Assembly: GCA_009993045.1 (NCBI GenBank)
Contig: JAACUG010000098.1
Span: forward strand, 1-48,082
Direction of reading: 5' to 3'
DNA from: Cyanobacteria bacterium CG_2015-22_32_23
Lineage (GTDB): Bacteria > Cyanobacteriota > Cyanobacteriia > Cyanobacteriales > Cyanobacteriaceae
Length of the DNA: 48,082 nucleotides
Part shown: in pieces, positions 17,659 to 27,375 of the stretch
Position numbering within the stretch: the stretch's first letter is position 1
Layout of the letters: each line of letters starts with the position of its first letter
Position numbers and translations under genes: made by a program
Notes under the pieces: generated by a model
Database searches by the model: none
Told to the model about the DNA's origin: nothing
What the model saw: the letters and a program-made list of their open reading frames with translations, nothing else

Positions 17659-18669
17659 TTAATGATCAAGGTTTTCTAATTTTATGCGAGGATCAACTAC
17701 TTTTAATAACAAATCTGCCACTAAGTTCCCAATAATTAACATAGTAGCTCCCATCATTAAACTAGCCATAACTAAATATAAATCTTGAGCTTGTACTGCT
17801 TGTAATATTAATCTTCCTAACCCAGGCCAATTAAAGAAATATTCAGCGATAAAAGAGCCACTTAATAAACTAGCAAATTCAAAGCCTAAAAGAGTTATTA
17901 ACGGATTAATTGCATTGCGCAAAGCATGAATATATAAAACTTGATTTTCAGGTAATCCTTTCGCCCTTGCAGTTTGTATGTAATCTTGTCTTAGTACATC
18001 TAAAAGTTGCCCTCTTGTAAGTCTTTGTAAACCTGCAAAACTGGTAATACTTAAAGCAATAGTAGGTAAAATCATATGCCAAGCTATATCTCTAACTTTT
18101 CCCCACCACGATAATTCATCATAATTAATACTTGTCATGCCACCAATAGGAAAAATCGGCACTAAGTTTTGAGCTAGGATTAGTAATAATAAAGCGGTAA
18201 TAAAGCTAGGAAAACCTTGCCCAAAATAACTAATTACTCTTAATACCCTATCAGTAACGGTGTTTTGTTTGACGGCGCTAATAATTCCTAAAGGTAAAGC
18301 GATGGCCCATGTAATAATAATAGAAGAAAAAGCTAAAAGTAAAGTAGCAGGTATTCTTTCTAAAATAAGACTAGATACAGAACGAGAATAAACGAAACTT
18401 TGCCCAAAGTCAAATTCAGTAATAACTTGTTTAAACCATAACCAATATTGCTGTAAAGGCGGTTTATCTAAACCAAAACGAATTTTTAACTCCTCAAGGG
18501 TTTCTTGAGAAATAGTCGGATTTTGTCGCAAATTATCAAGATAATCCCCTGGCGCTAATTGAATAATCGCAAAACTTAACATTGATGCTAATAATAACGT
18601 TAAAAATCCTTGAGATATACGTTTAATAACATAAATTACATTCTCATTAAATAACCAATAATTTTTCAT
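17659..18669 (-). CDS. ABC transporter permease, dipeptide/oligopeptide type (DppB family)
   Basis: A 336-residue binding-protein-dependent permease. Six hydrophobic helices are apparent, the first near residues 18-38 and preceded by basic residues. The EAA cytoplasmic loop reads TARAKGLPENQVLYIHALRNA, typical of DppB/OppB. It would import peptides, nickel or a related solute together with a second permease, ATPases and a binding protein, none of which adjoin it; a family 5 binding lipoprotein occurs 25 kb away at 43630. I chose the ATG at 18669 because the longer frame begins with TTG and neither has a strong ribosome-binding site. It follows hisH on the same strand, 48 bases after that stop. 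Confidence 0.9.
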   Translation of the reverse strand: MKNYWLFNENVIYVIKRISQGFLTLLLASMLSFAIIQLAPGDYLDNLRQNPTISQETLEELKIRFGLDKPPLQQYWLWFKQVITEFDFGQSFVYSRSVSSLILERIPATLLLAFSSIIITWAIALPLGIISAVKQNTVTDRVLRVISYFGQGFPSFITALLLLILAQNLVPIFPIGGMTSINYDELSWWGKVRDIAWHMILPTIALSITSFAGLQRLTRGQLLDVLRQDYIQTARAKGLPENQVLYIHALRNAINPLITLLGFEFASLLSGSFIAEYFFNWPGLGRLILQAVQAQDLYLVMASLMMGATMLIIGNLVADLLLKVVDPRIKLENLDH

Positions 18670-18717
18670 CGTTGAAGATTTGAAGTTAGGCAAAAAATCT
18701 TAAAACTAAAAGCAAAA

Positions 18718-19341
18718 TTAAGTACAAACCAATTCCACAAAGTTCGTTAATATTTGTAAACCATGATGGGATGATTTTTCTGGGTGAAATTGCACTGCCA
18801 TTAAATTATCTTTGGCGATCGCTGCAGTTACAGTTTGTGAACCATGAGTAACTTGTCCAGAAATTACCCTAGAATCAGAGGGAGTGACATAATAAGAATG
18901 TACAAAATAGACATAAGGAGAAAGAGGAAGATTTTTCCATAAAGAATGATTGTTTTGCGTAAAATCAAGAGTATTCCACCCCATATGAGGAATAGTTAAA
19001 TTTGCTTCCGATTGAAAACGCCTTACTTTACCCTTAATAATACCTAAACCTTCTTCTTTTCCTTCCTCCGAAGCCTCAAATAAAATTTGTAATCCTAAAC
19101 AAATACCCAAAAAAGGCTTACCACTTTTAACCGCTTGTGTGATAGGCTCAATCAAATCTCTTTCCTTTAAATGTTGCATAGCAGGATCAAAAGAACCTAC
19201 ACCGGGTAAAACTACCCCATCAGCTTGGGCAATTTCCAAGGGGGAGGAAGTAATTTTCGGGGTTGCACCAGCTTTTTCTAAACCCTTACAAGCAGAGTGC
19301 AAATTTCCCATATCATAATCAATTACAGCAATTACAGTCAT
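18718..19341 (-). CDS. hisH: Imidazole glycerol phosphate synthase, glutaminase subunit HisH
   Basis: A 207-residue class I glutamine amidotransferase that feeds ammonia to HisF in histidine biosynthesis. The catalytic triad is C81 (GICLGLQ), H186 and E188 (FHPEKS). The oxyanion-strand motif PGVGSF is at 46-51. Length is typical. hisF and other his genes are absent, in line with scattered his genes in cyanobacteria. It lies between a 112-residue hypothetical protein (23 bases upstream) and the permease on one strand, forming an unusual operon. Confidence 0.95.
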   Translation of the reverse strand: MTVIAVIDYDMGNLHSACKGLEKAGATPKITSSPLEIAQADGVVLPGVGSFDPAMQHLKERDLIEPITQAVKSGKPFLGICLGLQILFEASEEGKEEGLGIIKGKVRRFQSEANLTIPHMGWNTLDFTQNNHSLWKNLPLSPYVYFVHSYYVTPSDSRVISGQVTHGSQTVTAAIAKDNLMAVQFHPEKSSHHGLQILTNFVELVCT

Positions 19342-19364
19342 TTGTCAACTCAAATTTACAATTA

Positions 19365-19703
19365 TTAACTACTTAAATATTGCTCTAAATCTTCCACTAA
19401 ACGGGTTAATTCCGCTTCCGAAGTCAATCTTAAACGTTCATCTCTAACGGTAACTAACACTTTAGCAGAAAAAGGACTAGGATAAATATTCGGATTACAA
19501 AATACCTCAAAAAAAACATCTCCAGTATATTGATATTCCATCGCTTTTTTAGGTGTCGGTTTACCACCTGTTTTTGCGTGTAAAGTAATCTCTTTCAAAC
19601 TTTGCATTAAAACAGCAATATCTTGTTTAAGTTTTTCAGCACCATTAAGACTAAAATTAAAAGATACTGCACCTTGAAGAAGATTAAGGGTGAATTGACT
19701 CAT
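19365..19703 (-). CDS. Conserved cyanobacterial hypothetical protein upstream of hisH
   Basis: A 112-residue soluble protein that I cannot assign to a family. It has no signal peptide or membrane segment, a helical region around residues 20-45, a strand-rich middle (about 55-90) and an acidic C-terminal helix. Its closeness to hisH (23 bases) suggests co-transcription. Composition is unremarkable, so it is likely a genuine gene. Confidence 0.7.
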   Translation of the reverse strand: MSQFTLNLLQGAVSFNFSLNGAEKLKQDIAVLMQSLKEITLHAKTGGKPTPKKAMEYQYTGDVFFEVFCNPNIYPSPFSAKVLVTVRDERLRLTSEAELTRLVEDLEQYLSS

Positions 19704-19837
19704 TCCATTAGATTTTTTTTCGGTTATTAACTGCTTTTTATCTTATACCACCTGAGATGAAAATAATTAGCTATTCATTCAGGAAGAAGATTTATACTCA
19801 GATTTTGCACCTCGTTAAAAATTAACTGGTGATGCTA

Positions 19838-19865
19838 GGGCAAAGGGCAAGGGGCAAAGGACAAA
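19838..19865. repeat. GGGCAAA heptamer run
   Basis: Four 7-base units, GGGCAAA, GGGCAAG, GGGCAAA and GGACAAA, lie back to back in the 280-base divergent gap between the hypothetical protein and rsmI. This is another unrelated heptamer with STRR-like phase. Confidence 0.65.
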
Positions 19866-19983
19866 GGGATTAAAATTGACTCAAACTATACTAAAATTGA
19901 TTTTTTGACTTTTGTTTATTAAGTATTTTTGATCTGATGCAAGATCTCAGTTATACTTACTATTTTATTACTTACTATTTATC

Positions 19984-20820
19984 GTGACAGGAATACTTTA
20001 TCTCGTAGCTACTCCCATCGGCAATTTAGAAGATATAACTTTTCGTGCTATTAGAATCTTACAAGAAGTTGATTTAATCGCCGCCGAAGATACTCGACAC
20101 ACGGGAAAATTATTACAACATTATCAAATAAAAACTCCGACAATTAGTTATCATCAACATAACCATCAAACAAGAATAACCGAATTATCAGAAAAATTAT
20201 TAAATGGTTTAAATATAGCTTTAGTAAGTGATGCTGGTACTCCCGTTATTTCAGATCCTGGTTATCATCTTGTGTTAAGCTGTATTGGAAATGCTATTAA
20301 TATCATACCCATTCCGGGTGCTATGGCTGGAATAAATGGTTTAATTGCTTCTGGTTTGCCTACAGAAAGATTTTGTTTTGAAGGTTTTTTACCCACGAAA
20401 AAGAAATTAAGAGATAATTTACTCCATAGTTTAGTAACAGAAAAACGCACGATAATTTTTTATGAAGCGCCTCATCGTGTAGAAAAAACTTTAAAGGATT
20501 TTGCACAGTTTTTTGGACTAAATAGAAATCTTACTCTAGCTAGAGAATTAACAAAACTTCATGAAGAATTTTGGAGAGGTACAATTCAAGAAGCCATTAC
20601 TTTTTATCAAAATCGTGAACCAAAAGGAGAATTTACCATTATTGTAGAAGGAAATAATCAACAAGAAGAATTAGAATTATCCGAAACAGAAATAAAACTA
20701 GAAATGGTTAAATTATTAAATCAAGGAATGAGTAAAAGTGAAGCTAGTCAACATTTAGCAAAATATACCAATTTTTCTCGTCGAGAAATTTATCAATTAA
20801 CCCTGATAGATGATATTTAA
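19984..20820 (+). CDS. rsmI: 16S rRNA (cytidine(1402)-2'-O)-methyltransferase RsmI
   Basis: A 278-residue RsmI, which methylates the ribose of C1402 in the 16S decoding centre. Signature motifs are LYLVATPIGNLEDIT (residues 5-19), AAEDTRHTGKLL near 34-45, LVSDAGTPVISDPG near 80-93 and PIPGAMAGINGL near 107-118. The length is normal. The start is GTG at 19984, which places the conserved LVATPIGN motif at the usual distance from the N-terminus. It appears monocistronic. Confidence 0.95.
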   Translation: MTGILYLVATPIGNLEDITFRAIRILQEVDLIAAEDTRHTGKLLQHYQIKTPTISYHQHNHQTRITELSEKLLNGLNIALVSDAGTPVISDPGYHLVLSCIGNAINIIPIPGAMAGINGLIASGLPTERFCFEGFLPTKKKLRDNLLHSLVTEKRTIIFYEAPHRVEKTLKDFAQFFGLNRNLTLARELTKLHEEFWRGTIQEAITFYQNREPKGEFTIIVEGNNQQEELELSETEIKLEMVKLLNQGMSKSEASQHLAKYTNFSRREIYQLTLIDDI

Positions 20821-21036
20821 AATTAAATAATTTTAAGGGCAAAATATCTATAAATTAAAATTTTCTTCTCTTTATAATAACTTAATCTTTTCTTAATCAT
20901 AAAAATCTAAAAGTCATGATTAATTGACAAAATAAAAACTAAGAAAAAAAATGCTCAAAAATAGAATTACAAAATAAAATGAAAGTGATTAAATAATATT
21001 GTTTAATCATTTATCATCAAAATTCAACATATATAG

Positions 21037-22059
<1,023 letters not shown>

Positions 22060-22161
22060 AGATAACGTTAATCACAGAAAATAATTGTTAATTATTCCCT
22101 AAGACCTCTTGCAAAATAAAAAGTAAAATCTATTTTAGGATCGAAAACGTTAATTTCTTAA

Positions 22162-22203
22162 CTCATTACTCATTACTTATTACTCATTACTTATTACTCA
22201 TTA
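22162..22203. repeat. Perfect-phase CTCATTA/CTTATTA heptamer array upstream of cpcB
   Basis: Six heptamers in exactly 42 bases: CTCATTA, CTCATTA, CTTATTA, CTCATTA, CTTATTA, CTCATTA. The same unit occurs at 9679. It lies in the gap 22060-22589, ahead of the probable cpc promoter, so it probably sits outside the core promoter. Confidence 0.8.
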
Positions 22204-22358
22204 CTCCACTTCTGCAAGAAGTCTACTAGGTGGAGAATTAGGAATATTGAGAAAAATCTCCTTTCTCTTTTCTTCACCCATGATACATCATGAAGAAATG
22301 TAAATAAGTATCTCAGAAAATTTAACAAGACGTAATAAACAAATGCGCAGATACAGGG

Positions 22359-22589
22359 TATAAAATTATATGAAAGGTTAAAACACTTTTCAAAAACTGA
22401 TTTCTCCAGAAGAAATTGTCAAAATATTAAGTTTCTTTACAAGTGCTTAACAATAACTTTGACTTAAGCACATAATAAGAGAAACTGATTTTTGGGAAGA
22501 AAATCCCGATTCTGGTTTAACTTTTTTGTTGAACTAAAATTTAATAAAACAAACTAACAAACTACTTCTATATAGGAGATTAACTTAAA
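22359..22589 (+). promoter_or_regulatory. Probable cpcBA promoter and long structured 5' leader
   Basis: A TATAAAAT box at 22359-22366 is a good -10 candidate, which would give a leader of about 215-220 bases; a -35 element is not obvious. Within the leader GTGCTTAA (22443-22450) and TTAAGCAC (22464-22471) form a perfect 8-bp inverted repeat around a 13-base loop. An AGGAG ribosome-binding site lies 11 bases before the cpcB ATG. Long leaders are known for cpc operons; the start site here is inferred. Confidence 0.5.
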
Positions 22590-23108
22590 ATGTACGACGC
22601 ATTCACAAGGGTTGTTTCTCAAGCTGACGCACGTGGTGAGTTCTTAAGCTCTAGCCAAATCGATGCTTTAAGCCAAATGGTAAGTGACAGCAACAAACGT
22701 ATTGATACTGTAAATCGTATCACCAGCAACGCTTCTGCTATCGTTACCAACGCTGCTCGTTCTTTATTTGCTGAGCAACCTCAATTAATCGCACCCGGCG
22801 GAAATGCTTATACTAGCCGTCGTATGGCTGCTTGTCTTCGTGACATGGAAATCATCTTACGTTACGTTACCTACGCTATTTTCTCTGGTGACGCTTCCGT
22901 ATTAGAAGATCGTTGTTTAAATGGACTTCGTGAAACCTACTTAGCTTTAGGTACTCCTGGTTCTTCCGTAGCTGTTGGCGTTCAAAAAATGAAAGATGCA
23001 GCTATTGCGATCGCTAATGATACCAACAATATTACCCTTGGTGATTGTAGTTCTTTAATGGCTGAAGTTGCTACTTACTTTGATCGTGCTGCTGCTGCAG
23101 TTGCATAG
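22590..23108 (+). CDS. cpcB: C-phycocyanin beta subunit
   Basis: A 172-residue beta phycocyanin, a rod component of the phycobilisome on the thylakoid surface. Phycocyanobilin attachment cysteines C82 (MAACLRD) and C153 (GDCSS) are both present, with N72, the site methylated in this family. Codons are those of a highly expressed gene, clearly less AT-driven than its neighbours. It begins MYDAF where many homologues have MFDVF or MFDAF. It pairs with cpcA 68 bases downstream. Confidence 0.98.
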   Translation: MYDAFTRVVSQADARGEFLSSSQIDALSQMVSDSNKRIDTVNRITSNASAIVTNAARSLFAEQPQLIAPGGNAYTSRRMAACLRDMEIILRYVTYAIFSGDASVLEDRCLNGLRETYLALGTPGSSVAVGVQKMKDAAIAIANDTNNITLGDCSSLMAEVATYFDRAAAAVA

Positions 23109-23176
23109 GTATAACCATACCAATTAAGTTCAATTAATTCACATAACATAATATAATTTAGGAGAAATAAATCACA

Positions 23177-23665
23177 ATGAAAACCCCTTTAACTGAAGCA
23201 GTATCAGCAGCAGATTCTCAAGGACGTTTCTTAAGCAGCACCGAACTTCAAACCGCTTTCGGTCGTTTTCGTCAAGCAACCGCAGGTTTACAAGCCGCTA
23301 AATCCTTAACCGATAACGCACAACGTTTAGTTGATGGTGCAGCAAATGCAGTTTACAACAAATTTCCTTACACCACCACAACTTCTGGTGCTAACTTCGC
23401 TTCTACTGCCGAAGGTAAAGCAAAATGTTCTCGTGACATCGGTTACTACTTACGCATGGTAACATACTGTTTAGTAGCTGGTGGAACTGGTCCTATGGAT
23501 GAGTACTTAATCGCTGGTATTGATGAAATCAACCGTAGTTTTGACTTATCTCCTAGCTGGTATGTTGAAGCATTAAAATACATCAAAGCTAACCATGGTT
23601 TAAGTGGTGATTCTGCTGTTGAAGCTAACTCCTACCTCGACTACGCTATCAACGCTCTTAGCTAG
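23177..23665 (+). CDS. cpcA: C-phycocyanin alpha subunit
   Basis: A 162-residue alpha phycocyanin with the single bilin cysteine C84 (AKCSRD). It forms the alpha-beta monomer with CpcB and stacks into phycobilisome rods. An AGGAG site sits 12 bases before the ATG. Rod-linker genes (cpcC, cpcD) and lyase genes (cpcE, cpcF), which often follow, are absent; instead the helicase-nuclease gene begins about 250 bases on. Confidence 0.98.
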   Translation: MKTPLTEAVSAADSQGRFLSSTELQTAFGRFRQATAGLQAAKSLTDNAQRLVDGAANAVYNKFPYTTTTSGANFASTAEGKAKCSRDIGYYLRMVTYCLVAGGTGPMDEYLIAGIDEINRSFDLSPSWYVEALKYIKANHGLSGDSAVEANSYLDYAINALS

Positions 23666-23761
23666 TCTCTTTTTCTACTTCAGAGTAATTCTCAAAGGCT
23701 TTATAATGCTTTTGTCATCAAATAAAAATCCTTGTGATTATCAAGGTTAAAATAAAAATCG

Positions 23762-23821
23762 TTGCCTGAGAAAATTTGCGAATACGAATTAATAAGCGTG
23801 TTTGTTGATTTTTTCGGGCAA
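23762..23821 (+). terminator. Long imperfect inverted repeat after cpcA, probable terminator or attenuator
   Basis: TTGCCTGAGAAAAT (23762-23775) can pair along its whole length with ATTTTTTCGGGCAA (23808-23821), 12 Watson-Crick and two G·U pairs, around a 32-base loop. Upstream, CCTTG (23730-23734) and CAAGG (23742-23746) form a smaller hairpin followed by TTAAAATAAAAAT. Together they probably stop most cpc transcription. The large loop is unusual for an intrinsic terminator. Confidence 0.5.
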
Positions 23822-23855
23822 TGTTGTTTTAAGAATAAAAAATTGATAATTATTT

Positions 23856-23869
23856 TTGTATTAATACAA
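23856..23869. promoter_or_regulatory. 14-bp perfect palindrome, candidate operator of the helicase-nuclease operon
   Basis: TTGTATTAATACAA is a perfect palindrome centred 54 bases before the ATG at 23917. Candidate -10 boxes follow it (TATGCT at 23871, GATAAT at 23885). A dimeric repressor site fits the TGTA-N4-TACA shape. No regulator gene adjoins it, so the binding protein is unknown. Confidence 0.45.
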
Positions 23870-23916
23870 GTATGCTATCATTAGGATAATTAAAAGTATT
23901 GATCAGAAATAAAATT

Positions 23917-26900
23917 ATGAACAGTTTACAAAATATTTTGGAGAAATACTGTCTTGAGGATAAAACAGGTTTATTGCTTCTGAGTATGCCAACGGGTTTT
24001 GGAAAAACCCATAATGTTTTAGATTTTATTTATCATAATTATCCGCAATTTAAAGCACAAGGTAGAAAAATTATCTTCATTACTAACCTAAAAAAGAATT
24101 TACCTTATCAAGATTTAAAAAAGCGTTTTATTCAAGATAATAAAGAAAAAGAATATCAAGAAAATGTTTTATTTATCAATTCTAATTTAGATTTTGTCAT
24201 TGATAATTTACTAAATTGTGAGATTCCAGAGGATTTTAAAAAGAGTGAAAACTATAAAAAATTATTTAATAAAATAAAACACTTAGAAAATTTAGAGAAA
24301 GATAAAAAAAATATTGATTTAGATTATTTGCAAGGACTAAAAAATGATATTAAGGATAAATATGAACCTAGTTTTAGATATGAGATTATAGAAACTTTAA
24401 AACAAAAATGCAAGAAGAAAGAAAAACGTTTAGAATTAATCAAAAACGATAGTAATTATCAATGGATTGGTAAATTATATCCGACAGTTTTTACCGATAA
24501 TAGAACAGTTTTATTCTTGAGTATAGATAAGTTTTTCTTAAAAAATTCTACTCTTATTGAACCATCTTATTATTGTTATCATAACTTAGCTAAAAATTCT
24601 CTAGTTTTTATTGATGAATTTGACACTACTAAAGATACGATTTTAAATCGAATAATTGAAGAAGGAAACAAACATAAAATTGATTTAATCTCATTATTTT
24701 CTAATATTCATAATAATATTAATAATAGTGAATTTCCTAAATATTTTCTCGAAGAATCTGAGAAAAGACAAAAACAAAAAATATCTCAGAATAAAAATTG
24801 GAAATCTTTAACAGTAATCATAGAAGAATTAAGACAAGAATCTCAAGATATTTATCAAAAATTTAACTTAAAATATGCCTATAAATTGAATATTAATGAT
24901 TCGGATAAATCCAGAAATTTTCTATTTTATGACTATGAAAATCATAATGTTTTAAACCGTGATTATCAATTAATTATCAATACTGATAATGAGGATAATA
25001 TTAATTGGATTAAAAAAGTTAAACATGAAGAAATAGGTTCTCAAAAAAATAAGACAATACCATATTTATTAGGACAAGTAAGAGGTTTTATAACTTATTT
25101 TGAAACAAGAATTAGTTTTTTAGCTGAAAATTATCATAACTTAAAAAAAGAAAAAGGTGACGATATTTATTCCCTTGAATCAGCTATTCGCTCAATTTTA
25201 GATTTTACTTGTAAAGAAGTAGATAAAAAAACTACTGATTGGTTAATGGAAAATATCCTAAAAATTTCCAATTCTTCGGCTAGTATGTCAAAGAATGAAA
25301 AACAAATAAATGAATTTCAAAGTTTTTATGAAGTAGGTTTTAAATATCATGATATTGTGGATAATGATAACCATGATTTAAGCTCTAAAATTTATTTTTA
25401 TAACTTTAATCAGACTCCTGAAGGTTTTTTATGGAAACTATGTCAGCAAGGGATGGTAGTAGGAATTTCTGCTACTGCTAGTATGGATACTAATATTGGT
25501 AATTATGATATTAAATTTTTAAAACAATATCTAAAAAACTCTTTTTATTCCCTTTCGGAAGACGAAATTAATCAATTAAAAAATGAATATGAAGTGATAA
25601 CAAAAGGTTATAATCAAATCGAAATTAAAGCTAAATTTATTGGTACAGAAGATAAAAATGAAGCCTTAGAAATACTTAAAACAATAGTAAAAGATGAAGT
25701 ATGCGCTAATAGTTTACTAACTGAATCTCAAGGAAATAAATATGTTTTTTGTCGTTATGTAAGATTATTAGAAGCATGGCAATATTTTAATCAAAATGAA
25801 GATTGTCAGGCTTTTATTTGCTTTTTAAATAAGTTTCCTAAAGATGATGACTCAAAGTTAGATTTAAAGATAATTAATCCTTATTTTTGTTATGCCAATG
25901 GTTTTGATCCTAATGAAGATAATTTACAATTAATTAAAAAGCAATATGTGATTTTAAGTAGTAAAAACTTTGATGAAGAATTAAAAAAATTAAAGGAAAG
26001 ATTAGCTACAGGTGAAAGAATTTTTATTATTTCTACCTATCAAACTTTAGGTGCAGGAGTTAACTTACAATATACTATCCCCGAAGGTTTTAACGCAGTT
26101 AAAATTAATGATTTTGATGATAGATTAGAAATGGATATTAATGGTGTTTATTTAGAAAACCCAACTAATTTATTAATCACTATTAATAGTAATGAAGAAG
26201 AAAAAAATCAAGATAAAAATTTTATTAAACATCTTTTTCAATTAGAATTTTTATTAGAAAATGGTGTTATGTCTCGCCAACAATTTAAAGGTAAATTAGA
26301 TGAGGCTTTTCATAAATATATCGGAGATAAAAATTATCGCTCAAAAAGTCATATTAAGTTGCCTGAAACTTCTGCTTTTACTAAATATTTAAACAAAGTA
26401 ATTATTCAAGCATTAGGAAGAATTTGTCGTACTAATATGAAAGCCTCAACTATTCATATTTTGGCAGATAGTAGTATCAAAAAATATCTTAATCGTGTTC
26501 AATTACCTTCAGAGATTATTCCCGTTAAAGAATATCAAGAATTAGTGAAAAATTGTAATCAATCGATGATATTTTCAGAAGAAATAAAAGAAGCAAAAAA
26601 TAAAGCTGAAACTACAAGTGAGCAGGATTTTAAGTATATTCAAAATAGATTAAATAATATTTGGGATGCTAAAGATATTGAAAAATGGAAATCCTTAAGA
26701 AAGCAAGTTTTATGTCAGCCAACGATTGTTAATAAATTAGATTGTGAAAAAGAGTGGTTTAAAATTTATATAGAATTATCAAAACCTAATAATTATTACA
26801 GATTTACTCAAACAAATGATTATGGAAAAGTAAAAATTTTCTTTGATAAAAATGAGGGAAATCAAGAAGTAAGTGAAATGTCTGCTAAATTACCAGAATT

Positions 26901-27375
26901 AATGAAAATTGACTTATTAAAAGACTTATTTATTGAGAATAATTGGGCTACTAATTTTGAGAAAGCAGAATTAATAATTAGCCCACCAATTTTTAATAAT
27001 ATTTATAAGGGTGCATTAGGAGAAGTTTGTGGTAAACATATTTTAGAGACCTATTCTGATATTAAACTATTAGAACTTGATGATATTGAATTTGAAAGAT
27101 TTGATTTTAAAACTGCCGATGGTATTTATTTTGACTTTAAATATTGGAATAATTTTGATCAAGATGAAGAAACAGAGTTAGAGAAAATTCGAGCTAAAAT
27201 GACTGAAATTAACGCTCAAAAAGTATTTATTATTAATATTTTAGCCAATACTGATAATTGTGCATTTATCCCTAAGTATCATCAGGAGAAAAAAATAATT
27301 ATCATTCCTTTTCTATGTCAAAATAATAAAATTGTTCCAAAAGCAATAGACTATTTATCCAATAATTTATCATGA
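23917..27375 (+). CDS. SF2 (DinG-like) helicase with C-terminal PD-(D/E)XK nuclease-like domain
   Basis: A 1152-residue protein counted from the ATG at 23917; a TTG 18 bases earlier is less likely. Helicase motifs in order are Walker A MPTGFGKT (24-31), Walker B DEFD (233-236), motif III-like SATA (518-521), TYQTLGAGVN (707-716) and motif VI QALGRICR (831-838). The set resembles DinG/XPD-like SF2 helicases, but only three cysteines lie between motifs I and II, so the four-cysteine iron-sulfur cluster seems absent. The last ~130 residues look like a PD-(D/E)XK nuclease: a helix with E1036 (GALGE), then D1063 and D1073-F-K1075. This predicts an ATP-driven DNA or DNA-RNA unwinding enzyme that also cuts. 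The next gene overlaps by four bases (ATGA), which implies coupled translation. I infer a mobile-element or phage defence role; no defence homologue was verified. Confidence 0.75.
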   Translation: MNSLQNILEKYCLEDKTGLLLLSMPTGFGKTHNVLDFIYHNYPQFKAQGRKIIFITNLKKNLPYQDLKKRFIQDNKEKEYQENVLFINSNLDFVIDNLLNCEIPEDFKKSENYKKLFNKIKHLENLEKDKKNIDLDYLQGLKNDIKDKYEPSFRYEIIETLKQKCKKKEKRLELIKNDSNYQWIGKLYPTVFTDNRTVLFLSIDKFFLKNSTLIEPSYYCYHNLAKNSLVFIDEFDTTKDTILNRIIEEGNKHKIDLISLFSNIHNNINNSEFPKYFLEESEKRQKQKISQNKNWKSLTVIIEELRQESQDIYQKFNLKYAYKLNINDSDKSRNFLFYDYENHNVLNRDYQLIINTDNEDNINWIKKVKHEEIGSQKNKTIPYLLGQVRGFITYFETRISFLAENYHNLKKEKGDDIYSLESAIRSILDFTCKEVDKKTTDWLMENILKISNSSASMSKNEKQINEFQSFYEVGFKYHDIVDNDNHDLSSKIYFYNFNQTPEGFLWKLCQQGMVVGISATASMDTNIGNYDIKFLKQYLKNSFYSLSEDEINQLKNEYEVITKGYNQIEIKAKFIGTEDKNEALEILKTIVKDEVCANSLLTESQGNKYVFCRYVRLLEAWQYFNQNEDCQAFICFLNKFPKDDDSKLDLKIINPYFCYANGFDPNEDNLQLIKKQYVILSSKNFDEELKKLKERLATGERIFIISTYQTLGAGVNLQYTIPEGFNAVKINDFDDRLEMDINGVYLENPTNLLITINSNEEEKNQDKNFIKHLFQLEFLLENGVMSRQQFKGKLDEAFHKYIGDKNYRSKSHIKLPETSAFTKYLNKVIIQALGRICRTNMKASTIHILADSSIKKYLNRVQLPSEIIPVKEYQELVKNCNQSMIFSEEIKEAKNKAETTSEQDFKYIQNRLNNIWDAKDIEKWKSLRKQVLCQPTIVNKLDCEKEWFKIYIELSKPNNYYRFTQTNDYGKVKIFFDKNEGNQEVSEMSAKLPELMKIDLLKDLFIENNWATNFEKAELIISPPIFNNIYKGALGEVCGKHILETYSDIKLLELDDIEFERFDFKTADGIYFDFKYWNNFDQDEETELEKIRAKMTEINAQKVFIINILANTDNCAFIPKYHQEKKIIIIPFLCQNNKIVPKAIDYLSNNLS

